Source of the DNA: Veillonella denticariosi JCM 15641
GTDB taxonomy: Bacteria; Bacillota; Negativicutes; Veillonellales; Veillonellaceae
DNA length: 64,000 bases
Direction: 5' to 3'
NCBI RefSeq assembly: GCF_002959855.1
Contig: NZ_PPDB01000004.1
Span: forward strand, 33,097-97,096
The notes below the pieces were generated by a model. The model was not told the origin of the DNA. It saw nothing but the letters and a program-made list of their open reading frames with translations, and made no database searches. This document shows positions 9,157 to 17,194 of this stretch, piece by piece; position 1 is the stretch's first letter, and each line of letters opens with the position of its first letter. The translations under genes and the position numbers were made by a program.

Positions 9157-9181
9157 CAAATGTATAGTATTTTTATATAAT
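9153..9181 (+). promoter_or_regulatory. consensus sigma-A promoter for greA
   Basis: TTGACA (9153-9158), a 17-base spacer and TATAAT (9176-9181) make a perfect consensus promoter. The -35 overlaps the dusB stop codon. Transcription should start near 9188. Confidence 0.85.
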
Positions 9182-9208
9182 GATTGAGAAAATTTACAAA
9201 CAAAGGAT

Positions 9209-9238
9209 AAGGTGTCATCTTATTGTGACACTTTTTCT
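9209..9238 (+). terminator. intrinsic terminator inside the greA leader
   Basis: GTGTCA (9212-9217) pairs with TGACAC (9226-9231), extended by A-T and G-T pairs, then five T residues. It lies 28 bases downstream of the greA -10 and 33 bases before the greA start, so it must end both dusB transcripts and part of the greA-promoter transcripts, giving an RNA of about 45-50 bases. Confidence 0.75.
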
Positions 9239-9270
9239 TATTATTTATACGTAGAAAGTGTGGGGTATCC

Positions 9271-9744
9271 ATGGCAGACGTAAAAGAAACATTACTTACC
9301 GCCGAAGGTTTAAAGAAATTAGAAGAAGAATTATCGTATTATAAATCTGTGCGCCGTATCGAAGTATCTGAACGCATTAAAACAGCTATTGAATACGGTG
9401 ACATCAGTGAAAATTCCGAATATGACGATGCTAAAAATGAACAGGCTTTCATCGAAGGTCATATTGTGGAATTAGAAAATAAAATCAATACTGCGAAAAT
9501 CATCGACGAATCCGTCAAGGGTGATGTAATATCCGTAGGTAGCAAGGTTACCGTACTGGATACGATGTATAACGATGAGTTGGAGTATGTTATTGTGGGC
9601 TCTTCCGAAGCGGATCCTTTTAATAATCGTATTTCCAATGAATCTCCTGTAGGCAAATCTATTTTGGGCAAACGCAAAGGTGATGAAGTAGAGGTGTCCA
9701 CACCGGACGGTCCTGTGACTTTCAAAGTATTAGCAATTCAATAA
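9271..9744 (+). CDS. greA: transcription elongation factor GreA
   Basis: Rescues backtracked RNA polymerase by stimulating transcript cleavage. The 157-residue protein has the N-terminal coiled coil with its acidic tip ([16 protein letters not shown], about residues 50-65) and a C-terminal FKBP-like domain ending [10 protein letters not shown]; length is standard. It is preceded by a consensus promoter followed by an intrinsic terminator, an arrangement that recalls the greA leader of E. coli. It is followed 29 bases later by lysS. Confidence 0.96.
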   Translation: MADVKETLLTAEGLKKLEEELSYYKSVRRIEVSERIKTAIEYGDISENSEYDDAKNEQAFIEGHIVELENKINTAKIIDESVKGDVISVGSKVTVLDTMYNDELEYVIVGSSEADPFNNRISNESPVGKSILGKRKGDEVEVSTPDGPVTFKVLAIQ

Positions 9745-9773
9745 TTTACGGTTCACAACGAAGAGGCGATAAG

Positions 9774-11282
9774 ATGAGTGAAGAAATTAAAAATACCCAA
9801 GAAGAATTAAATGATCAAATGCAAATTCGCCGTGATAAATTGGCTGAGTATGAGGCTGATGGCATCTATCCGTTCGGTCAACGTTTTATTGTCAAAGATC
9901 ATGCACAAGATATTAAGGATGATTTCTTGAATTACGATGATCAACCTGTAGTGATTGCAGGCCGTTTGATGACTATGCGTTCCCATGGTAAAACGGCATT
10001 TGCGAACATCCGTGATTTGTCCGGTGATATTCAGGTGTACTTCCGTAAGGATGTATTGGGTGAAGATAATTACAAGTATGTAAAAATGCTTGATATCGGT
10101 GACATCGTGGGTATTGAAGGTCATGTATTCAGAACTCATATGGGGGAAATTACCGTTAAGGTTGATAAATTGACCCTATTGTCCAAATCGTTGCGTCCAT
10201 TGCCTGAAAAGTGGCACGGCTTAAAGGATACGGAATTACGCTATCGTCAACGTTATGTTGATCTGATCGTAAATCCCGAAGTCCGCGATACATTTGTAAA
10301 GCGTACTAAAATCGTAGCGAAGGTTCGTGAGTATTTGAACAATCAGCACTTCATGGAAGTGGAAACACCTATGATGCACGCTATTCCTGGCGGTGCTGCG
10401 GCTCGTCCGTTCATTACGCATCATAATGCCCTTGATATCGATATCTATATGCGCATTTCTCCGGAATTGTACTTAAAACGTCTTATCGTAGGTGGGTTGG
10501 AACGCGTTTATGAAATCAACCGCTCCTTCCGTAATGAAGGTATCGATAATCGCCATAATCCGGAATTTACAATGATGGAATCGTATCAGGCATACGGCAA
10601 TTATGAAGACGTAATCCGTTTGACTGAGAATATCGTATCTTACTGTGCAAAAGAAGTATTGGGGACGACCAAGATTACCTATCAAGGCACCGAAATTGAT
10701 TTGACTCCACCTTGGAATCGTATTACGATGCAAGAGGGTATCAAAAAGTATACAGGTGAAGATTTTGATGCCGTTGAGACATTGGAAGAAGCCCGCGCCA
10801 TTGCGGATCGTTTGAACGTTGAGTATGGTGCCGGTGACGGTATCGGTAAGATCATGAATGCTTGTTTTGAAGAGTATGTAGAAGAAAATTTGATTCAACC
10901 TACATTCGTATACGGTCATCCGAAGGAAATTTCTCCATTGGCTAAATTGAATCGTGAAAAGCCGTTGACTACTGAACGCTTTGAAGCGTTTATCTATGGT
11001 CGTGAACTGGCAAACGGTTTCTCCGAGTTGAATGACCCTATTGATCAGAAAGAACGTTTCGAAGCTCAATTGAAGGAACGTGAAGCCGGTGATGATGAAG
11101 CTCATCGCATGGATAATGATTATGTAACGGCGTTGGAATATGGTTTACCTCCAACTGCAGGGCTCGGTATCGGTATCGACCGTCTAGTTATGTTTTTGAC
11201 AGATTCCGCATCTATCCGTGACGTATTATTGTTCCCGTTGATGAAACCGGAAGTTCAACAGCAAACTGAATCTGAAGAATAA
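9774..11282 (+). CDS. lysS: lysyl-tRNA synthetase, class II
   Basis: Charges tRNA-Lys. The 502-residue protein has an N-terminal OB-fold anticodon-binding domain (about 50-150) and a class II catalytic core with motif 2 [20 protein letters not shown] and motif 3 [15 protein letters not shown] near the C-terminus. The ribosome site GAAGAGGCGATAAG precedes ATG 9774. I looked for a T-box leader and found none: it is probably expressed with greA. Two strong terminators follow. Confidence 0.97.
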   Translation: MSEEIKNTQEELNDQMQIRRDKLAEYEADGIYPFGQRFIVKDHAQDIKDDFLNYDDQPVVIAGRLMTMRSHGKTAFANIRDLSGDIQVYFRKDVLGEDNYKYVKMLDIGDIVGIEGHVFRTHMGEITVKVDKLTLLSKSLRPLPEKWHGLKDTELRYRQRYVDLIVNPEVRDTFVKRTKIVAKVREYLNNQHFMEVETPMMHAIPGGAAARPFITHHNALDIDIYMRISPELYLKRLIVGGLERVYEINRSFRNEGIDNRHNPEFTMMESYQAYGNYEDVIRLTENIVSYCAKEVLGTTKITYQGTEIDLTPPWNRITMQEGIKKYTGEDFDAVETLEEARAIADRLNVEYGAGDGIGKIMNACFEEYVEENLIQPTFVYGHPKEISPLAKLNREKPLTTERFEAFIYGRELANGFSELNDPIDQKERFEAQLKEREAGDDEAHRMDNDYVTALEYGLPPTAGLGIGIDRLVMFLTDSASIRDVLLFPLMKPEVQQQTESEE

Positions 11283-11289
11283 TAATTGT

Positions 11290-11322
11290 AAAGCTCACTG
11301 CCAATATGGCGGTGAGCTTTTT
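11290..11322 (+). terminator. first intrinsic terminator after lysS
   Basis: A 12-bp stem (11291-11302 with 11308-11319, one T-G pair, loop AATAT) followed by five T residues. Confidence 0.9.
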
Positions 11323-11345
11323 GCTGTTTAGCATACAAAAAAATC

Positions 11346-11394
11346 GATAAAAGCCCGTATCAAATACGTTGATACGGGCTTTTATCAATTCTTA
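11346..11394. terminator. second, long intrinsic terminator after lysS
   Basis: A perfect 18-bp stem (11346-11363 with 11369-11386, 5-base loop), A-rich upstream and T-rich downstream. It insulates the housekeeping operon from the speF regulatory region. Confidence 0.85.
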
Positions 11395-11399
11395 TAATG

Positions 11400-11838
11400 T
11401 TGATTAATAAATATGTGAGGTATGATTAGATATACAATATAAAAATGCTGCATGGATTTTCTATGATTACATTGTGATATACATAAAAAATTTTGATTTA
11501 CTTTGTGATGAAGTAAAAGAACATTGAGATATAGGATTTATCGTTGCTTTTCCGATATTATAGAGGTGTATGTGATTAAATTTACACATACCTGTAACAG
11601 TATAGATTATACATTTAAATCATGCACAATGTATAATTATGATATATGTGTATAATTAAACACTTTTAAATGAAAAAATCAGATGTTAAGATAGAAATAT
11701 AGATACGTGAATTACCTTTAAAACAAGGAGGTGTATTTAGTAAAGGTGAATTCATTAATAAATTTTATAAATCGACCCTATGTGTAAGTCACATTCTTTA
11801 AATTATCGTTGTTAACATAATTTAGGAGGAAACACATC
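11400..11838 (+). promoter_or_regulatory. long AT-rich regulatory and leader region of speF-potE
   Basis: About 440 bases with no substantial gene. Visible structure: a dyad TTTACTT / AAGTAAA (11497-11503 with 11511-11517); a second dyad GTATGTG / CACATAC (11568-11574 with 11585-11591, flanked by AGG and CCT), which looks like an operator; two -10-like TATAAT boxes (11632-11637 and 11651-11656); and a possible short leader frame at 11746-11787 with a strong ribosome site. Exact promoter and regulator cannot be assigned. Confidence 0.5.
11746..11787 (+). CDS. possible 13-residue leader peptide upstream of speF
   Basis: AAGGAGGT at 11725-11732 is one of the strongest ribosome sites in the window, yet it is about 110 bases before the speF start, which has its own AGGAGG. 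The frame read from GTG 11746 gives MNSLINFINRPYV and stops at TAA 11785-11787. The spacing (13 bases) is long for a normal start, and a small dyad ATGTG/CACAT overlaps the end of the frame. E. coli speF is controlled by an ornithine-sensing leader peptide, which motivates the call; the sequence is not a convincing homologue of it. Confidence 0.3.
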   Translation: MNSLINFINRPYV

Positions 11839-14013
11839 ATGAAACATTTAAAAATTGCTTTCTCTCATAAAGCGCAATTCTATTTCGGTTCTATGGAAGG
11901 GCGTACAAATGTGGAGCTTAGTCAAACTGATTTTACCGATGTGGGGGCTATAGTCATTAGCGAGTCCGATACAGATGTACTTGAGAATGAGTTGGTTCAA
12001 TCCTTTGGTATACCGGTTTTCTTGGTTGTGTTTGATAAGTCTGTAGATATTTCCCCGTTTATCGGTAAGGTGGAACGTGTTATCGACGGATCAACTACAA
12101 ATTTTGATTTATATAAACGACAGATTGAAGCGGCCGCTGCAAAATATGAAGCTTCTATGTTACCGCCATTTTTCCAAGCTTTGGCAAATTACGTAGAGGA
12201 CGGTAACTCTCAATTTGACTGCCCGGGGCATCAAGGGGGGCAATTCTTCTGTAAGCATCCTGCGGGACGTGCTTTTTATGATTTCTTCGGCGAAAATGTA
12301 TTCCGTGCCGATCTTTGTAATGCGGATGTCAAGTTAGGTGATCTTCTGATTCATGAAGGTTCCGCAGTTGAAGCTCAGCAACATGCTGCACAAGTTTATA
12401 ATGCGGATAAAACATATTTTGTATTGAACGGAACATCATCCTCTAATAAGGTCGTGTTAAATGCATTACTTACCCCCGGGGATATTGTTTTATATGATCG
12501 CAATAATCATAAATCGATTTGTCACGGGGCGCTCGTCATGTCCGGAGCAACACCTGTATATCTTGAAACGGCACGCAATCCGTTCGGGTCCATCGGTGGT
12601 ATCTTAGAACATTGCTTTGATGAAAAATATATTCGCAAATTGATTGCTGAAAAAGATCCTAAGAAAGCAAAGGCAAAGCGGCCTATCCGGTTGGCGGTTA
12701 TTCAATTGGGGACGTATGACGGGACTATTTATAATGCGCGTCAGGTTGTCGATAAAATCGGACATCTCTGCGATTATATCTTCTTTGATTCCGCTTGGGT
12801 CGGCTATGAACAGTTTATCCCTATGATGAAAGACTGCAGTCCGTTGCTTTTGGAACTTGGTCCTGATGATCCCGGTATTTTGGTATCTCAATCCGTCCAC
12901 AAGCAGCAGGCGGGTTTCTCACAGACATCTCAGATTCATAAGAAGGATAAGCATATTAAGGGGCAAGACCGCTATGTAAATCATAAACGTTTGAACAACG
13001 CATTCATGATGCATGCCTCGACATCACCGTTTTATCCGTTGTTTGCAGCCCTTGACGTAAATGCAAAAATGCATGAAGGCGAAGCGGGTAAAAAATTATG
13101 GATTGAATGTGTGGAAACGGTTATCGAAGCTCGTAAGGCCGTATTGAAACACTGTAAATATCTTCGTCCGTTAGTACCACCGGTTGTACATGGTAAAAAG
13201 TGGGAAGACGGAGATACAAAGAAAATGGCACAGGATGTGGACTACTTCGCATTTGAGCCGGATGCGAAATGGCACTCCTTTAAAGGTTATGGTAAAGGTC
13301 AATATTTCATAGATCCTTGTAAATTCCAATTGATTACACCGGGTATCAATGTGGAAACGGGTGAATATGAAGATTTCGGTATCCATGCCAATATTCTTGC
13401 AAACTATTTGCGCGAAAATGGAATTATTCCGGAAAAATGTGACTTAAATACCATTCTGTTCTTGATGACCCCAGCGGAAACAAAGACGAAGATGGACGAT
13501 TTAGTGGCACAGCTTGTCCGATTTGAACAATTGATTGAAGCCGATGCACCTATGCAAGATGTATTGCCGTCCATTTATTACAGCCACTTGGATAAATACA
13601 AGGGATATCATATTCGTCAACTATGTCAGGAAATGCATGACTTCTATAAAGACCGGAATGTAAGTATCTTGCAACAACGATTGTTCTTATATGATTACTT
13701 CCCGGAATATGTTATGAATCCTCAGGAAGCTAATTTTGAATTCCAGCGCGGCAAAGGTGAGCTTGTACCGTTGAGCGAAGCGGAAGGGCGCATCGCGCTT
13801 GAAGGTGCGCTTCCTTATCCTCCAGGGGTATTGTGCGTACAACCGGGCGAACGTTGGTCGAAGACTGCTTGTGATTACTTCTTGGCTTTGGAAGAAGGCA
13901 TCAACAAATTGCCTGGATTTGCTCCGGAAATTCAAGGTGTATACATTACGGAACAGCCGGATGGAACGAAGAAAGCATTCGGTTATGTGTTGAAAAAAGA
14001 ATTTGAAAAATAA
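11839..14013 (+). CDS. speF: inducible-type ornithine decarboxylase SpeF
   Basis: PLP enzyme that decarboxylates ornithine to putrescine, consuming a proton. The 724-residue size and three-part layout (N-terminal wing to about 110, PLP aspartate-aminotransferase-like core, C-terminal domain) match the large group III Orn/Lys/Arg decarboxylases. The cofactor lysine is in SVHKQQAGFSQTSQIHKKD at residue 355, and CPGHQGGQFF precedes the core. The ornithine (rather than lysine or arginine) call rests on overall similarity to SpeF/SpeC and on potE next door. AGGAGG lies 10 bases upstream of the ATG. Together the pair gives acid resistance and putrescine; putrescine-type diamines are also linked to the cell wall in Veillonella and relatives (family knowledge). 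Confidence 0.92.
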   Translation: MKHLKIAFSHKAQFYFGSMEGRTNVELSQTDFTDVGAIVISESDTDVLENELVQSFGIPVFLVVFDKSVDISPFIGKVERVIDGSTTNFDLYKRQIEAAAAKYEASMLPPFFQALANYVEDGNSQFDCPGHQGGQFFCKHPAGRAFYDFFGENVFRADLCNADVKLGDLLIHEGSAVEAQQHAAQVYNADKTYFVLNGTSSSNKVVLNALLTPGDIVLYDRNNHKSICHGALVMSGATPVYLETARNPFGSIGGILEHCFDEKYIRKLIAEKDPKKAKAKRPIRLAVIQLGTYDGTIYNARQVVDKIGHLCDYIFFDSAWVGYEQFIPMMKDCSPLLLELGPDDPGILVSQSVHKQQAGFSQTSQIHKKDKHIKGQDRYVNHKRLNNAFMMHASTSPFYPLFAALDVNAKMHEGEAGKKLWIECVETVIEARKAVLKHCKYLRPLVPPVVHGKKWEDGDTKKMAQDVDYFAFEPDAKWHSFKGYGKGQYFIDPCKFQLITPGINVETGEYEDFGIHANILANYLRENGIIPEKCDLNTILFLMTPAETKTKMDDLVAQLVRFEQLIEADAPMQDVLPSIYYSHLDKYKGYHIRQLCQEMHDFYKDRNVSILQQRLFLYDYFPEYVMNPQEANFEFQRGKGELVPLSEAEGRIALEGALPYPPGVLCVQPGERWSKTACDYFLALEEGINKLPGFAPEIQGVYITEQPDGTKKAFGYVLKKEFEK

Positions 14014-14021
14014 TTCCTCTG

Positions 14022-14050
14022 TGTACCGTCGGAGGTTTTCCGGCGGTACA
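14022..14050 (+). other. stable hairpin between speF and potE
   Basis: An 11-bp stem (14023-14033 with 14039-14049, one T-G pair, 5-base loop) without a following T-run, so not a terminator. It may stabilise the 3' end of speF mRNA or tune potE expression. AAAGGAGG for potE follows. Confidence 0.6.
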
Positions 14051-14075
14051 ATACACAAGATAAAAGGAGGTAACT

Positions 14076-15395
14076 ATGAGTACAGGCAAAAATAAGATGT
14101 CCGTATTGCAGCTTACAATTTTGACCGCTGTGAATATGATGGGGTCAGGCATTATCATGCTGCCTACAAAATTGGCGCAGGTAGGATCGTTGTCAATCGT
14201 ATCATGGTTGATTACTGCTGTAGGTTCCATGTGTTTGGCTTATGCTTTTGCAAAGTGCGGTATGTACAGTCGTAAAGGTGGCGGTATGGGCGGTTATGCC
14301 GAATATTCCTTTGGCAAAGCGGGGAACTTCATGGCGAATTATACGTATGGCGTGTCTCTTTTAATCGCCAATATCGCTATTGCTATTTCAGCGGTAGGTT
14401 ATGCGGCGACCTTTGCAGATGTTACGTTGACTCCATTGTTGACAGGTATTTATACGATTGTCACATTGTGGTTGGCGACGACGTTGAATTTCGGTGGTGC
14501 CAGCATCACGGGACGTGTATCCAGCTTTACGGTATGGGGTGTTATTGCACCGGTTATCGTAATCAGTACAGTCGGTTGGGCTTATTTCTCAACAGATATG
14601 TATGTAGCAAACTGGAATGTTAATAATATGCCGTTCGGCGAAGCGGCAACTAATTCCATCGCCATGACTTTATGGGCATTTCTTGGCCTTGAATCCGCCT
14701 GTGCAAATGCGGATGCCGTAGATAATCCCGAAAAGAATGTACCGAAAGCAGTTCTCGGCGGTACATTAGGGGTTGCAGTTATTTATATCGTATCCACCAA
14801 TATGATTTTTGGTATTGTTCCTGCAAATGAACTCGTTAACAGTAATGCACCGTTTGGTTTGGCATTTGCATCCATGTTTAACGGTATAGCCGGTAAAATC
14901 GTTATGGGTCTTATGGTTATGTCGTGTTTCGGCTCTTTACTCGGATGGCAGTTCACCATTGCCAATGTATTTAAGGGTGCTGCGGACGAAGGGTATTTTC
15001 CTAAATTATTCAGCAAGATTACATCTAAAGATGCACCTGTAGTAGGGATGGTAACGATTACAATCATTCAATCCTTCCTCAGTTTGATGACAATCAGTCC
15101 GTCTTTGAGTGAACAGTTTGAAACGCTCGTTAATTTGGCGGTTGTAACGAATATCATTCCATACCTCTTGTCGATGGGGGCTATCATTGTGTTGATGAAA
15201 GCTGCGGGCCGCAGTGGCGGTGAATTGAAGGGGACAACCTTTATTGCTTTCATTGGTTCCATTTATAGTTTATATGCGTTATATGCATCCGGTCTTGAAG
15301 CAATGACATATGGTGCCATTGTAACCTTTGCGGGATGGACTTTGTACGGCTTTGTATCGGACCGATTTGACTTGGAGCGCAATCTCGGGAAATAG
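14076..15395 (+). CDS. potE: putrescine-ornithine antiporter PotE
   Basis: APC-superfamily inner-membrane carrier of 439 residues and 12 predicted membrane segments that swaps extracellular ornithine for putrescine. The N-terminal stretch (LTILTAVNMMGSGIIMLPTK, then the GGGMGGYAEYSFGKAGNFM region) reads strikingly like enterobacterial PotE. It is 62 bases behind speF with an AAAGGAGG ribosome site and ends in an intrinsic terminator, so speF-potE forms a two-gene operon as in enterobacteria. The high resemblance across phyla suggests lateral spread of the module, but direction cannot be judged here. Confidence 0.95.
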   Translation: MSTGKNKMSVLQLTILTAVNMMGSGIIMLPTKLAQVGSLSIVSWLITAVGSMCLAYAFAKCGMYSRKGGGMGGYAEYSFGKAGNFMANYTYGVSLLIANIAIAISAVGYAATFADVTLTPLLTGIYTIVTLWLATTLNFGGASITGRVSSFTVWGVIAPVIVISTVGWAYFSTDMYVANWNVNNMPFGEAATNSIAMTLWAFLGLESACANADAVDNPEKNVPKAVLGGTLGVAVIYIVSTNMIFGIVPANELVNSNAPFGLAFASMFNGIAGKIVMGLMVMSCFGSLLGWQFTIANVFKGAADEGYFPKLFSKITSKDAPVVGMVTITIIQSFLSLMTISPSLSEQFETLVNLAVVTNIIPYLLSMGAIIVLMKAAGRSGGELKGTTFIAFIGSIYSLYALYASGLEAMTYGAIVTFAGWTLYGFVSDRFDLERNLGK

Positions 15396-15405
15396 TTTTT
15401 ATATG

Positions 15406-15434
15406 ATGAGCCTCCCGAGGGAGGCTCATTGTTA
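15406..15434 (+). terminator. intrinsic terminator after potE
   Basis: A GC-rich 10-bp stem (15406-15415 with 15420-15429) followed by TTGTT. Confidence 0.8.
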
Positions 15435-15440
15435 GGATGT

Positions 15441-15480
15441 TTATTTATTATTTATTATTTATTATTTATTATTTATTATT
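15441..15480. repeat. 7-bp simple repeat abutting the -35 box of the purine operon
   Basis: About five and a half copies of TTATTTA run directly into the TT of the -35 TTGACA. The AT-rich array occupies the place of an UP element; copy number could change by slippage. Confidence 0.8.
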
Positions 15481-15507
15481 GACAGCATATAAAAATAATT
15501 TTATACT
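15479..15507 (+). promoter_or_regulatory. promoter of the guanine permease-deaminase operon
   Basis: TTGACA (15479-15484), 17-base spacer and TATACT (15502-15507). Transcription should start near 15514, upstream of the riboswitch. Confidence 0.75.
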
Positions 15508-15549
15508 TAAACTGAGATATACTTTGTTCGGTACATATTTTATATAATT

Positions 15550-15570
15550 GATATATATATATATATATAT
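15550..15570. repeat. (AT)10 dinucleotide repeat in the 5' leader
   Basis: Ten AT units lie between the predicted promoter and the riboswitch aptamer, in the untranslated leader. Confidence 0.85.
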
Positions 15571-15589
15571 TTTCATAGTAAGACTATAC

Positions 15590-15653
15590 CTTGTATACCC
15601 TTGACATGATGGGTCAAGGCTTTCTAGCGGGAACCGATATTCACGACTACAAG
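15590..15653 (+). ncRNA. purine riboswitch aptamer, guanine-type
   Basis: The fold can be traced base by base against the xpt guanine aptamer: P1 15590-15595 with 15648-15653 (CTTGTA/TACAAG); J1/2 TAC; P2 15599-15605 with 15613-15619 (7 bp), loop ATGATGG with the conserved GG; J2/3 CTTTCTAG holding the conserved TTTCTA; P3 15628-15633 with 15640-15645 (one G-A mismatch), loop CCGATA with the CC that pairs with the GG of L2; J3/1 with C at 15647, the base that pairs with the ligand and marks guanine (U would mean adenine). The P3 loop is one base shorter than usual. It controls a purine permease and guanine deaminase. Confidence 0.85.
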
Positions 15654-15690
15654 AGCTATTTTGTGATGCTCTTGTAGTCGTTTTATTTAT
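15645..15690 (+). terminator. riboswitch expression platform terminator
   Basis: A perfect 12-bp stem GACTACAAGAGC (15645-15656) with GCTCTTGTAGTC (15668-15679), then TTTTATTTAT. Its 5' arm includes J3/1 and the whole 3' strand of aptamer P1, so ligand-bound aptamer and terminator exclude each other: binding should permit read-through, as in the adenine pbuE switch. Confidence 0.85.
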
Positions 15691-15721
15691 TTTCTTCTCT
15701 TTAAGTTAGGAGGTAAGTAAG

Positions 15722-17065
15722 ATGAATTCGATGTCGAATGAGAGTGTAAGACACGGACAGGGCTGGCTTGATAAATTTTTCAAGCTGTCTCAGCATGGTA
15801 CGAATGTGCGTACCGAGATTTTTGCGGGCATAACTATGTTCATTGCTTCCGTATATATTTTAGCGGTTATACCGAATTTGCTGGTCGTATCCGGTATGCC
15901 TCATGAAAGTACGGTTGCGGCAGTTATTTTGACGACCGCATTTACGACGATTTTAATCGGTTTGGTAGCGAATGTTCCGGTTATCGTCGCTCCTGGATTA
16001 GGACTTAGTGCATTCTTCGCCTATACCATATGCGGATCGATGGGACTGACCTGGCAAACCGCATTAGGTGCCGTATTTATTTCCGGTGCTGTATTCATTG
16101 TTTTGACAGTAACGCGTATTTTGAATCTTATCATCGACGGTATTCCTAAGGTACTTAAAACATCTATCGGTGTCGGTATAGGTCTCTTTATTGCCTTTAT
16201 CGGATTTAAAAATGCGCATATTATCGTAGCGGATAAGGCCACATTTGTAACACTTGGAAATATGCAGGATCCTGCGGTATTGTTGACCTTGGCCGGTTTG
16301 CTTATTACCAGTGTGCTGTTAGCCAAGCAGGTGAGGGGCGGTTTGTTGTTGGGTATGATTATCACGACTGTTGCGGCTATGATATTCGGTTATACAAAGG
16401 TCCCTGAGACAAGTGCGGATGTTTTCAACTTGGTGCCGCCATTTCCTGTGGATACATTTGCTCAATTGGATGTGATGAGTGCTATTAAATATGGTTTTTT
16501 GTCCATTATTTTCTCTATTACAATCGTAGATATGTTTGATAACATCGGTACGCTTATCGGTGTTACGCGTAAAGCGAATCTTGTTGATGCGGACGGTAAA
16601 TTTAAACGGCTAAATCATGCGTTATTATGTACATCCATAGGCGCCGCAGCCGGTGCGATCATCGGTACATCTACGGTAACTTCCTATATTGAAAGTGCGG
16701 CCGCTGTTGCCGATGGTGGACGTACGGGTCTTACGGCATGCGTAACGGGTATATTATATTTAATCGCTCTGTTTTTTGCGCCATTATTCTTATTGGTACC
16801 CGCTCAGGCAACAGCTCCGGTACTCGTTATCGTAGGTGTATTTATGATGAGTGAAGTGACGCATATCGATTTCGGTGATTTTACGGAAGCGTTGCCTGCA
16901 TTTTTAACAATTCTTCTTATGCCGCTTACCTTCAGTATTGCGCAAGGTTTATCCTTCGGTTTTATCTCTTATACATTGGTAAAACTTATTACAGGTCGTC
17001 GTAAGGAAATCCATCCTGTTATGTATGTAATGACCATTGCTTTCATCATACATTTTGCTATATAA
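15722..17065 (+). CDS. NCS2-family (AzgA/PbuG-like) guanine/hypoxanthine permease
   Basis: A 447-residue polytopic membrane protein with the AzgA-type NCS2 signatures: TEIFAGITMFIASVYILAVIP near the N-terminus, NVPVIVAPGLGLSAFFAYT (about 82-100), and the TM8 and TM10 substrate-site regions around DMFDNIGTLIGVT and GTSTVTSYIESAAAVADGGRTGL. AzgA/PbuG members import hypoxanthine, guanine or adenine with protons. The guanine-type riboswitch upstream and the guanine deaminase downstream favour guanine. AGGAGG lies 7 bases before ATG 15722. Expression should depend on read-through of the riboswitch terminator. Confidence 0.92.
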   Translation: MNSMSNESVRHGQGWLDKFFKLSQHGTNVRTEIFAGITMFIASVYILAVIPNLLVVSGMPHESTVAAVILTTAFTTILIGLVANVPVIVAPGLGLSAFFAYTICGSMGLTWQTALGAVFISGAVFIVLTVTRILNLIIDGIPKVLKTSIGVGIGLFIAFIGFKNAHIIVADKATFVTLGNMQDPAVLLTLAGLLITSVLLAKQVRGGLLLGMIITTVAAMIFGYTKVPETSADVFNLVPPFPVDTFAQLDVMSAIKYGFLSIIFSITIVDMFDNIGTLIGVTRKANLVDADGKFKRLNHALLCTSIGAAAGAIIGTSTVTSYIESAAAVADGGRTGLTACVTGILYLIALFFAPLFLLVPAQATAPVLVIVGVFMMSEVTHIDFGDFTEALPAFLTILLMPLTFSIAQGLSFGFISYTLVKLITGRRKEIHPVMYVMTIAFIIHFAI

Positions 17066-17119
17066 GTTGTGAGAGTCGGGATTGTTATATGTGTTTTTAT
17101 TGTTGAGAGAGTAACATTG

Positions 17120-17141
17120 AGCAATTACATTTTATCGTAAT
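17120..17141 (+). other. small dyad between the permease and guanine deaminase genes
   Basis: CAATTAC and GTAATTG form a 7-bp inverted repeat with an 8-base loop and no T-run. The 129-base gap contains nothing else I can assign; I see no strong separate promoter, so the two genes are probably cotranscribed. Confidence 0.4.
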
Positions 17142-17194
17142 TGACGTACGTATATTACGGTTAAGCGGTATTATTGAAAAGAGGAGATTATTCG

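Noticed and set aside
9745-9773. T-box riboswitch before lysS or serS
   Set aside because: The gaps (29 bases before lysS, 150 before serS) show no specifier loop or T-box sequence with a terminator.
11571-11588. CRP/FNR-like site TGTGA...ACACA before speF
   Set aside because: The spacing is 8 rather than 6 bases and one half is imperfect; I keep it only as an unassigned dyad.
15550-15570. (AT)10 tract as a promoter-spacer phase switch
   Set aside because: The best promoter (TTGACA-17-TATACT) lies upstream at 15479-15507, so the tract is in the leader and not between -35 and -10.
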